From Gammaproteobacteria bacterium (GTDB lineage: Bacteria > Pseudomonadota > Gammaproteobacteria > Francisellales > CACEW01): a stretch of 11,657 nt of DNA. Below, in pieces: positions 5,465 to 11,657 of the stretch (the first letter of the stretch is position 1; each line of letters begins with the position of its first letter). Made by a program: the position numbers and the translations under genes. The notes under the pieces are model-generated. The model saw only the letters and a program-made list of their open reading frames with translations. It was not told the DNA's origin and did not search any database. The stretch spans positions 1 to 11,657 of the forward strand of contig JANQIS010000225.1 of NCBI GenBank assembly GCA_028282045.1. The letters run 5' to 3'.

Positions 5465-8401
5465 ATGGCATTTTCACCACCTGACACTACCATCTCAGAG
5501 CAAAATAGTTGGCCCGATGCTTTTGAGATCAGCTATCATACAAAAAGAATTTTTTTCGAGAATACAACACTACAAGCCGCCTTAGAAAACCTGACCACCC
5601 AAGTAGCAGATTATGAATTACAGCTCAAAAAGCGCCAGCAACAACCAGATCGTATAGCACAGCTCAAAGCCAACTTAGAGAAGACGATACAAGTCATTGA
5701 GCGCAGCTCAGAAGGCTTTAGCAAAAGTTTGGAACATATCGAAGCGACCCTCAATAGGCAAACGAGCAGCTCAAATGAGCGACCCATCACTAATTTAACA
5801 CAAAACGATAGCAGTTTCAGTGAGCATGATATCACCAGCCTGAGGGAAAAGTTTAAAAAAGCTCAAAGTGAGCTACAGCAGATAAAGGAACGGCTTGAAC
5901 AAGCAGACAACCCCCTTCAAGAGACACACCAACATTTAACGCATGGCAATATCGCCCAGCAACCTCATAGCAGCGAGGTTAGCACACTCCAAGACCAACT
6001 TAAACCGGCAAATGGACAGCCCGAAGATAGGCAAGACGGCCCCAATCATGTTAAGGGCGGTGACAGCGCTGCTGTTACACCTGTGACAAGTGCTCAAGCA
6101 GATACCTATGGACCACGACGCTCTGATGCATTAGCTACTACAGCGCACAAAGCCCCTGAAGTATTGGCTGATGAAGGTGAACAAGCGGCATTACAATCAG
6201 TACTGGCCGATGAATCTGAAACTGATGCACCACCAACAGAACATAAGCACTACCGTGCCTGTGCAGCAGCTCTGGGATTGGACGAGAATGCTGATTTGCC
6301 TGATAACATAAAAGCCTTTGTCACCCCTACCTCTTCCTCAGATGAGTTTGTGTCACAACGCATCCAAGCCGTACAGCAGGAAATGGCATACTTGCGTGCA
6401 AATGGCTTATCTGTACCACAAGCACTTGACCAGATCAATGCTGCGCTAAACCCAACCACAACAGAGATGACCTCTGCCACAGCAGAAAGCCGTCGCCGCA
6501 TTAAATTACATGAAGCAGTGTTAATTAAAAAGACACCGCTTACACATCCATTGGCTGATACTGCTCAAATTGATGCTGCAGTAAAACAAACTTTCGCTGC
6601 GGCAACGGGTCTAAACGAGACGGATTTAACTGCTGCCAATCTAGGGTTAGCCAGCGGGACACCTGCCGCGCAAAGCGAATGTATTGCAACAATCTGTGCC
6701 ACAGCGGCAGAGATTATACTAGCAGATGGTCGCGCTGTACCGCAATTTGACCAGGCTGGTGCCCTAGGCTCTGACCCAGCAATCATCGCCGCTCAAAGTC
6801 GGCTAACCAACTATTATCCATTACTGCGCGCCACACCTGAGATAATTGATCAAGCCGGTGAAACCATGTTGCCAAACTCCGGCCCAAGTGATGCTGAGCC
6901 AGAGAGTGTGGCACCAGCATTGTATGCCCCATTTGCCCATCAACCGAATAAAAGTCAACCTGTGGCTGATATTATTGATGTCCTAAAACACGATCTATCG
7001 AGCGCTGAACTTGAGGATGCCGTGAGGGCCGGGCATCCATTACGCGAGCTTGCCATTATCGGTCAAGATGAGCCAACAGGCGAGTCGGTGTTGCGTGTGT
7101 TAGCGATCGAAGCCGTACAACTGGCTGCAGCAAGAGCTCCAACACCGCAGCAAGCCATGTGTAATATGCTTACAGAACTCTATCATTATGATGCGATTTT
7201 CCATGATAAGGCATTTGATACAGATAGTGCACGCAAATTCACTGATGCCTGCATGGGTTACATGCAGGGAAAACGGTGTCGGATGCCAAGTCTGGCCGGA
7301 CCTTTTGCCGACCTATGTGCTGGCATGCTAACTGTAGCAGCGGATAAGCAAGTGGGTGAGAAGCTTAAAGACCCTAAACGTCTGGATTACATGTTGTCAT
7401 GCTTGAGAGATGAAACATTGTATATAGAAACAGCATTGGGTGCCAAGAAAATACGCCAACTACAATTACGTAATGCCTTGTGGCATGCACAAAGGGCCTT
7501 GAGTCATTGTGGCCAGAACGTTGATACAGGCGCATTTTTCAAGCAAGTGTTATTTAGCCTACATCAAAGAAACGTACTACGCCCCGAAGATGTTAATGCC
7601 ATGTGGCAACAGTTTGATGCTTGTCATGGTGATAAAACAGCGGTGCAAACTTTTATCAACTCAACTGTAAAGTATGGATGGGATTTCACAACGGCCCGGC
7701 CAAATGGTCCAGAGATAGGATTTGCACCCACCAATACTGCCAGACCAACTCGTGTGGCCAGTCTTGCTGGTAAAGCACAGGCGGCAGCAGAGGCAATACG
7801 TGTCGGCTCAGGGGATAAGTCTTTGTGGGTCCGCGTGGTACGCGCACCAAGCCTAATACAGGCCGACAAAGACACTAACACAATCAAAAAAGGTGAGTTC
7901 ATAGAAAAAGGGAGTGATGAAGCCGTCATTCAGGTAGGTCTATGCACATCTAGCTTATCAGACGGCAAAGTTACTTTACGCTCCAATGGTTCGGTCGCGA
8001 CTCATGACGTTAACATGATAAGGCCGATGGTACAAACGTTACTGGCAGCCCACCCTACAGGTGGTGACTTCACCCCAACTACTGCACTAATGGCTAATAA
8101 GGCTTTGTTACAGGATGCCTTGCAAACATTAGCTCAAAGCAGCAAAGGGGCAAAATGGCAAATTAGTTTATCATCACAAGCTCAAGCAGATTTATCACCA
8201 CAATTGAAACAACAGCTTGAAAACGCCGGTATAACATTCAAATCCGCTACAGTATCTAGTCGCAATGGCACTGCACTGGCAAATAATAAAACCACTCCGA
8301 CACCCTCGCCAACTTCACTCCCCTTTGCAAAACAAGCAGCGAATAGACCGAATGCTGGTGCAGCACCAAATAACGGCTCTGTGCGCTTTTCCGTGGGTTA
8401 A
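5465..8401 (+). CDS. large coiled-coil/helical protein of unknown function (putative effector), C-terminus replaced by an IS end
   Basis: A 978-residue soluble protein that I do not recognise. Residues about 33-100 and 120-150 are heptad-rich coiled coils (LQAALENLTTQVADYELQL; LREKFKKAQSELQQIKERLE). About 150-260 is Gln/Pro/Asp-rich linker. About 260-740 is mainly alpha-helical and Ala-rich, with Cys clustered at 594-721. About 780-930 looks alpha/beta, ending in a helix-strand unit (LSPQLKQQLENAGITFKS). Then comes a Thr/Pro/Asn-rich tail. There is no signal peptide or membrane helix. The last eight residues, GSVRFSVG, and the stop are encoded by the left inverted repeat of the ISL3 element. 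The original end, ...APNIAEVWKAVKK-stop, is found across the element at 9754-9791 and would have given 979 residues. The protein is divergent to the actin-like candidate; a host-interaction role is inference. The Shine-Dalgarno is weak. Confidence 0.75.
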   Translation: MAFSPPDTTISEQNSWPDAFEISYHTKRIFFENTTLQAALENLTTQVADYELQLKKRQQQPDRIAQLKANLEKTIQVIERSSEGFSKSLEHIEATLNRQTSSSNERPITNLTQNDSSFSEHDITSLREKFKKAQSELQQIKERLEQADNPLQETHQHLTHGNIAQQPHSSEVSTLQDQLKPANGQPEDRQDGPNHVKGGDSAAVTPVTSAQADTYGPRRSDALATTAHKAPEVLADEGEQAALQSVLADESETDAPPTEHKHYRACAAALGLDENADLPDNIKAFVTPTSSSDEFVSQRIQAVQQEMAYLRANGLSVPQALDQINAALNPTTTEMTSATAESRRRIKLHEAVLIKKTPLTHPLADTAQIDAAVKQTFAAATGLNETDLTAANLGLASGTPAAQSECIATICATAAEIILADGRAVPQFDQAGALGSDPAIIAAQSRLTNYYPLLRATPEIIDQAGETMLPNSGPSDAEPESVAPALYAPFAHQPNKSQPVADIIDVLKHDLSSAELEDAVRAGHPLRELAIIGQDEPTGESVLRVLAIEAVQLAAARAPTPQQAMCNMLTELYHYDAIFHDKAFDTDSARKFTDACMGYMQGKRCRMPSLAGPFADLCAGMLTVAADKQVGEKLKDPKRLDYMLSCLRDETLYIETALGAKKIRQLQLRNALWHAQRALSHCGQNVDTGAFFKQVLFSLHQRNVLRPEDVNAMWQQFDACHGDKTAVQTFINSTVKYGWDFTTARPNGPEIGFAPTNTARPTRVASLAGKAQAAAEAIRVGSGDKSLWVRVVRAPSLIQADKDTNTIKKGEFIEKGSDEAVIQVGLCTSSLSDGKVTLRSNGSVATHDVNMIRPMVQTLLAAHPTGGDFTPTTALMANKALLQDALQTLAQSSKGAKWQISLSSQAQADLSPQLKQQLENAGITFKSATVSSRNGTALANNKTTPTPSPTSLPFAKQAANRPNAGAAPNNGSVRFSVG
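8367..8374. repeat. left copy of the imperfect ISL3 target-site duplication
   Basis: CAAATAAC abuts the left terminal repeat. The right flank reads CAAATATT. The first six bases agree; the last two differ. An 8-bp duplication is usual for the ISL3 family, so this is probably a duplication with two later changes. Confidence 0.5.
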
Positions 8402-8409
8402 GCATTTAT
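8375..8409 (+). repeat. left terminal inverted repeat of the ISL3 element
   Basis: 35 bases beginning GGCTCTGTGCGCTTTTCCGT. It matches the reverse complement of 9719-9753 except at two positions. It contains the new stop codon of the 978-aa gene (8399-8401) and the transposase stop (8406-8408). Confidence 0.9.
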
Positions 8410-9674
8410 ATAGTCGGCTGGAAAGCGAACATGCTTACACCTAATGTGTCTAACTTTAATCTCTGAAAAAGTCTTTTGGCAGACTTTAGGCCATAGCATC
8501 GTCGTGTTAACGATTTAATCTTATTATTAAAGCCTTCTACAAGCCCACTATTATTACGAGATATGAAGTAATTGCTAATCTCATTTATATATTTGCACAG
8601 GGTTTTGATAAATCCGTTAAATACAGTTAATTCAGAGCACGTGACACGCTCAATCCATTCTCGTAGTTGTGTTTGCGCCTCATCTTTATTTTGGTGAGTG
8701 TCAAATATAGCGGTTAACTCCCTACTAAACTGATAAGCTAGACGCAACTTCGGTGAGTAATCAAACAGCTTTTGTACTACTTCTTTCTCTGCATCAGTAA
8801 AATAATCTCTACCCTTGCGCAATATAGCTATCGCATCTTTGAAGGATTGATATTGGTCTTTACTCAGGCGTTTTTTAAGTTTAGCTAATTCAGCTTTTCT
8901 TATATTTACAAGCTTTTTGCGATATAGCTTGGCCACATGAAATCGATCAGCAGTAACAACTTTATCTGAAAATACTGCTTTGGCAGCTTGAATATAGCCA
9001 TCATATAAATCACAGCATACTGCCGTTACTGTCTTTTTCAAATGAGGTGGAATGCTCTTTAGGAATTTCAACACATCAGATTTTTTACGCCCTTCTAACA
9101 CGGCTAGTATATTGACTTTCTGATCCACTCTATAAGTAATAACGCTCACATATTGCTGCCGACCCTTACGCAAACTAATTTCATCTATGCCCAAAACACC
9201 CAATTTTTTGATGGTGTTAAAGTCGATCTTGGCTTCAATCTTTTTATTCAGTATCTGGGCAATAGTATGCTCATCAATGCTTTCTTTGCGGCTAACGTCT
9301 GCAACAGTGGCATTGACCAATGAGAAAAGCAAATAATCTTCATAGGGCTTAGTTTGCCTGGATTTTCTATCATACCAATCCAATGTTTGGGTGGTGGTTA
9401 CAGGCTTATCATCACATTGTTTGCATATTCCACGCTTGGGCGATATTTGAATGTACGTTTGATATCCAAGAATAGGTAAATGACGCAGCTCCATCTCTCT
9501 ATCATGGCCATGTTTATCACAAATAGCGCCACATTTACGACAATGTGTATCTTCTTCGGTACTGGCAACCTTAATGACTAATTCGCAGCCATTACGTAAG
9601 TAAATACCTTCAACATCTACATTGGAAAGCCCAAGAACAGATAAAGGGATGGTCATATCCAATTGCTCTAACAT
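8406..9674 (-). CDS. ISL3-family transposase
   Basis: A 422-residue DDE transposase of normal length for ISL3. The N-terminal zinc-binding region has two CxxC pairs (C45/C48 and C84/C87). A helix-turn-helix region follows at about 112-150. The catalytic core starts at GIDEISLRKG (D164). The second Asp lies in CCDLYDGY (D222), with the conserved ADRFHVAKL shortly after (243-250). The Glu is in NNSGLVEGFNNKIK (E380), followed by the typical RRCYGLKSAKRLFQRL. All catalytic residues appear present, so the protein is probably active. It cuts and joins at the 35-bp terminal repeats. The start ATG at 9672-9674 has no clear Shine-Dalgarno, which may keep expression low. The gene is convergent with the 978-aa gene, with only four bases between their stops. 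Confidence 0.95.
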   Translation of the reverse strand: MLEQLDMTIPLSVLGLSNVDVEGIYLRNGCELVIKVASTEEDTHCRKCGAICDKHGHDREMELRHLPILGYQTYIQISPKRGICKQCDDKPVTTTQTLDWYDRKSRQTKPYEDYLLFSLVNATVADVSRKESIDEHTIAQILNKKIEAKIDFNTIKKLGVLGIDEISLRKGRQQYVSVITYRVDQKVNILAVLEGRKKSDVLKFLKSIPPHLKKTVTAVCCDLYDGYIQAAKAVFSDKVVTADRFHVAKLYRKKLVNIRKAELAKLKKRLSKDQYQSFKDAIAILRKGRDYFTDAEKEVVQKLFDYSPKLRLAYQFSRELTAIFDTHQNKDEAQTQLREWIERVTCSELTVFNGFIKTLCKYINEISNYFISRNNSGLVEGFNNKIKSLTRRCYGLKSAKRLFQRLKLDTLGVSMFAFQPTI

Positions 9675-9718
9675 AATGTGACATTTTAAACAAAAATACT
9701 ATTGCCTCATATTGTACA

Positions 9719-9753
9719 ATAAATACTTAATCCACGGAAAAGCGCACAGAGCC
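9719..9753 (-). repeat. right terminal inverted repeat of the ISL3 element
   Basis: Reverse complement begins GGCTCTGTGCGCTTTTCCGT and agrees with the left repeat at 33 of 35 positions. It lies upstream of the transposase gene and should hold or abut its promoter. Confidence 0.9.
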
Positions 9754-9791
9754 CAAATATTGCTGAAGTATGGAAGGCTGTTAAAAAATAG
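9754..9791 (+). pseudogene. displaced 3' end of the 978-aa gene
   Basis: The right target-site copy CAAATATT is followed by an open stretch that continues the frame of the interrupted gene. Joining at the duplication gives ...A-P-N-I-A-E-V-W-K-A-V-K-K and a TAG at 9789-9791. The reading frame is kept exactly across the duplication, which supports both the insertion event and the original end. The fragment has no start of its own and is no longer translated with the gene. Confidence 0.7.
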
Positions 9792-9871
9792 GAACTTTAG
9801 CCAGTTTGACACTTTCTTGCACGATCTTTAGCGCTGGGCCTTAAATATCTATCAGCCATAGTAACTAAATT

Positions 9872-10516
9872 CTACATGTTTGCATACCACTGTGAATAAG
9901 CTTTTATATACTTACCACATTCACCATCAGCCTCAAGATCAGCGAGCATTAATTGATGCTTACTTCCACCATACCTAGCCTCGCATATTATGCCGAAAGA
10001 ATCATCTATAAAGTGCAAGCTATTTATTATAACATCTACACCGACCGGCACATGATAATGACTTAAATCTTCAGTGGTTCTGGCAGAGACAGGAAAAGTT
10101 AGTTTTTTTCCCAAAAATTCATTCCATCTCTCATACGCTTCCTTGTATTCGAATCGACCCAAGCCTTCAAGAACTGAATGTATTATATCTCCAAAATCCA
10201 AATGCAAAAAGAAGGTTTTTTTCTCCACCTCCTCCACAGCTTTTTCAACGTCATCCTCAGTATCTCGAGCACTTGACAGCTCTAAGTCTTTAGCGTCAAA
10301 ACTAATTTCCGCATAACTGAGACCATCCAAAACTATCATCCGAAGCTGATCTATAGGAATAGAATATAATGATATAGAGTCGAGCTTGATTGAATATGTA
10401 TTTTCTTTGGAATGATATTCGGTAACACGCCCCCTGAAAGATGTCATATCTTGATCTGGGTAGTCAGGATCGCTGACTCCATCTTTAACCGCAACAATAT
10501 CGCCTATCTTAAACAT
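9872..10516 (-). CDS. hypothetical two-domain protein with an SH3-like N-terminus
   Basis: A 214-residue soluble acidic protein. Residues 1-62 look like a small SH3-like beta-barrel (FKIGDIVAVKDGVSDPDYPD with RGRVTEY and YSIKLDSISLYSIP), a layout seen in KOW/Tudor-like domains. Residues 63-100 are an acidic linker (DTEDDVEKAVEEVEKK). Residues 105-214 form a second domain ending in a G-D-V-IINSLHFIDDSFGIICEARYG strand region, LADLEADGE and YSQWYANM. This tail resembles proteins often labelled calcium-binding in databases, but I recall the resemblance only loosely. No catalytic motif is evident. AAGGGG about seven bases before the ATG supports the start. It lies alone between the ISL3 element and the recombinase, in accessory DNA. 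Function unknown. Confidence 0.7.
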   Translation of the reverse strand: MFKIGDIVAVKDGVSDPDYPDQDMTSFRGRVTEYHSKENTYSIKLDSISLYSIPIDQLRMIVLDGLSYAEISFDAKDLELSSARDTEDDVEKAVEEVEKKTFFLHLDFGDIIHSVLEGLGRFEYKEAYERWNEFLGKKLTFPVSARTTEDLSHYHVPVGVDVIINSLHFIDDSFGIICEARYGGSKHQLMLADLEADGECGKYIKAYSQWYANM

Positions 10517-10679
10517 GATATACCCCTTGAATTTACATACAGATCATAAAAAAGCAATTTTATAACCATACAACTAATACCCCCATGTTTGCACTGAAAT
10601 GTTACAATTGTCGGTCGGTTGCATATTCCATTTTATGGGCCGGTGTTAACCTTCGTGCGCTGAGCCGCCACCTTAATAT

Positions 10680-11246
10680 TTAAGACTTTGATTTCTGCAT
10701 TTTTCTCAATGCCCTGAAAATACTAGCCTGTCCTAACTGATATTTGTCACATAGCTCACTAATCGAGCGCCCATTTTGCCTATCTTCAAATATTGCCTTA
10801 CAAAGCTTAGTATTGAGCTTGGGAGGTCTGCCAAATTTAACGCCATTATTCAAAGCATTTTTAATACCATCAACCTGACGCTCTTTGCGCAGATTATTTT
10901 CAAATTCAGCAAAGGCAGAGAGCATATGAAATAATAATTTACCTGTTGGGGTAGTAGTATCAATATTTTGATCTAACACAACAAAGCCAATATTTTCTTT
11001 GTCGAATCGCTCAACCAATTTGCCAAGATCAACAGCAGATCGTGCCAAGCGATCTAGTTTCGTAATAACGAGAGTATCACCTTTGCGCAGATAATTTAAA
11101 CATTCTTTCAGAGTAGGGCGGTTCTGATCAAGCCCGCTAATTTTTTCCTGATAAATTGTACTACAACCGGCTTCTTTTAGTTTAGCAACCTGGGTATCTA
11201 AATTTTGCCCAACAGATGAGACGCGCGCATAACCGACTTTTTCCAT
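10680..11246 (-). CDS. serine recombinase, resolvase/invertase family
   Basis: 188 residues when started at ATG 11244-11246 (MEKVGYARVSS), the usual length for small resolvases and invertases. The catalytic domain has GYARVSSVGQNLDTQ with the nucleophilic Ser10, then KLDRLARSAVDLGKLVERF with the conserved Arg pair, and TPTGKLLFHMLSAFAEFE before the long E helix. A C-terminal Hin-type HTH follows (NGRSISELCDKYQLGQASIFRALRKM). It binds short dyad sites and exchanges strands through a Ser-DNA bond. The frame stays open upstream to an ATG at 11354, but the 36 extra residues look unlike the family, so the shorter start is preferred. Neither start has a good Shine-Dalgarno. Short dyads upstream (11356-11418) may be its site. 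It could belong to an invertible segment, an integrated element or plasmid-derived DNA. Confidence 0.9.
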   Translation of the reverse strand: MEKVGYARVSSVGQNLDTQVAKLKEAGCSTIYQEKISGLDQNRPTLKECLNYLRKGDTLVITKLDRLARSAVDLGKLVERFDKENIGFVVLDQNIDTTTPTGKLLFHMLSAFAEFENNLRKERQVDGIKNALNNGVKFGRPPKLNTKLCKAIFEDRQNGRSISELCDKYQLGQASIFRALRKMQKSKS

Positions 11247-11355
11247 ATCAAAACATTTAAAGCTATTTGATAATTGTATTATGGATAACGTTTTGATAGA
11301 TTTCAAGCGCCGCACTAAAATATCGCTACATGCTAGGTAGAATATGGCTTTCATG

Positions 11356-11370
11356 AGATCAAGCTGATCT
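11356..11370. repeat. dyad upstream of the recombinase gene (AGATCA-AGC-TGATCT)
   Basis: Perfect 6-base arms separated by three bases. First of three short dyads between 11356 and 11418; part of a possible recombination or control region. Confidence 0.3.
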
Positions 11371-11391
11371 ATTATCGGAAGAGCGCTAAAA

Positions 11392-11418
11392 ACCTATCAA
11401 TAGGTATACATTTGTATA
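11392..11418. other. candidate serine-recombinase site (two adjoining dyads)
   Basis: ACCTAT-CA-ATAGGT (11392-11405) has perfect 6-base arms around a two-base centre. This is the geometry of serine-recombinase crossover sites, where strands are cut two bases apart. It runs into TATAC-ATTT-GTATA (11405-11418). It lies about 145 bases upstream of the preferred recombinase start, where many tnpR-type genes carry their res or control sites. No second copy was seen in the window, so function is unproven. Confidence 0.3.
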
Positions 11419-11448
11419 AGTCCGGTGCTAGCAGTAAGGCGGTACGGC

Positions 11449-11468
11449 AGATTGTAATATAGCAATCT
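11449..11468 (-). terminator. small hairpin after the partial minus-strand gene
   Basis: AGATTG (11449-11454) and CAATCT (11463-11468) pair around eight bases, just beyond the stop at 11473-11475 on the minus strand. The stem is short and no T tract follows, so a terminator role is weakly supported. Confidence 0.2.
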
Positions 11469-11472
11469 ATAG

Positions 11473-11657
11473 CTATGCTCTAGAAAGCGCCACCTCTGAC
11501 CTTTCTCTTGCTACTGCATCAGCAAACCTATTTGCTCCTACTTGTTTACTTGCTTCCTCAAAAGGGCGCGTTGTCTTAGCAGGCGACGCATTTGGTGTCG
11601 GTGTTGCCGGTTTGGTTACTGGTGCGGGGGAATTGATGGGTTTTAGCGTCACACCGT
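11473..11657 (-). CDS. C-terminal 60 residues of an unidentified protein (5' end outside the window)
   Basis: On the minus strand the frame is open from the window edge to TAG at 11473-11475. It encodes a Pro/Thr/Ala-rich stretch (PINSPAPVTKPATPTPNASP) followed by a charged helical tail (RPFEEASKQVGANRFADAVA, then RERSEVALSRA). No start lies in the window. Composition and layout, a Thr-Pro linker then a short charged helix at the very end, resemble the original tail of the 978-aa protein (TPTPSPTSLPFAKQAANRPN then IAEVWKAVKK). It could be a paralogue or another effector-type gene; a similar tail is not proof of homology. Confidence 0.55.
   Translation of the reverse strand, partial: GVTLKPINSPAPVTKPATPTPNASPAKTTRPFEEASKQVGANRFADAVARERSEVALSRA

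Larger units (their letters stand above)
8375..9753 (-). mobile_element. complete ISL3-family insertion sequence, 1379 bp
   Basis: The element is bounded by 35-bp terminal inverted repeats starting GGCTCTGTGC, with two mismatches, and contains one intact transposase gene reading right to left. The ends begin with GGCTCT as in many ISL3 elements. It sits in the 3' end of the 978-aa gene, whose reading frame now terminates inside the left repeat. The flanks carry a near-perfect 8-bp duplication (CAAATA plus two differing bases). Intact ends and an open transposase suggest a fairly recent insertion. Confidence 0.9.

Noticed and set aside
7624..7929. 101-aa minus-strand ORF inside the 978-aa gene
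   Set aside because: Antisense shadow of coding sequence; no ribosome site or recognisable product. The same applies to the other antisense ORFs in this gene.
10074..10316. 80-aa Ser/Lys-rich plus-strand ORF
   Set aside because: Antisense to the acidic two-domain gene, which explains its composition.
11247..11354. N-terminal extension of the serine recombinase to the ATG at 11354
   Set aside because: The family starts directly at the M-x-x-x-GYARVSS segment; the 36 extra residues are Ser/Leu/Ile-rich and unlike it, and there is no Shine-Dalgarno at 11354.
1..11657. CRISPR array, tRNA, rRNA or riboswitch
   Set aside because: No regularly spaced repeats, no tRNA-like cloverleaf ends and no recognisable riboswitch core were seen by eye in any spacer.

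Overview
The window looks like part of a gammaproteobacterial genome. A host-associated or intracellular Legionellales/Coxiella-like bacterium is my best guess, but this is inference. It rests on a truncated outer-membrane beta-barrel, PAS-LuxR regulators, a sugar-porter MFS permease, and long low-complexity or coiled-coil proteins without signal peptides that resemble type IV secretion effectors. No rRNA, tRNA or taxonomic marker is present to settle it.

Layout. 1-271: C-terminal end of an outer-membrane beta-barrel protein (+). 362-2223: two tandem, overlapping PAS-LuxR regulators (+). 2434-3834: a sugar-porter permease (+). An identical AT-rich dyad, ATTTTTA-N3-TAAAAAT followed by TATACT, lies before the regulator pair and again before the permease. 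This suggests that the regulators control themselves and the transporter. 3905-5038 (-): a proline-rich protein with an N-terminal coiled coil, ten consecutive prolines, a WH2-like helix, an Ena/VASP FAB-like helix and an SH3-ligand motif. It is read here as a candidate bacterial actin-assembly protein. 5039-5464: a 426-base divergent intergenic region with a candidate promoter and a possible 26-codon ORF.

5465-8401 (+): a 978-aa protein of unknown function with coiled-coil and disordered N-terminal parts. Its 3' end has been overwritten by a complete ISL3-family element at 8375-9753, bounded by 35-bp terminal inverted repeats. The pre-insertion end of the gene, about ten codons, can be reconstructed on the far side of the element at 9754-9791.

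Beyond the element are a two-domain hypothetical protein (9872-10516, -), a serine recombinase of the resolvase/invertase type (10680-11246, -) with short dyads upstream that could be its site, and the C-terminal 60 codons of another protein (11473-11657, -). The tail of that last protein resembles the 978-aa protein in composition.

The left half therefore reads as a stable regulator-transporter module. The middle is a divergent pair of putative host-interaction genes. The right part is mobile or accessory DNA. The most interesting item is the 377-aa actin-like effector candidate.
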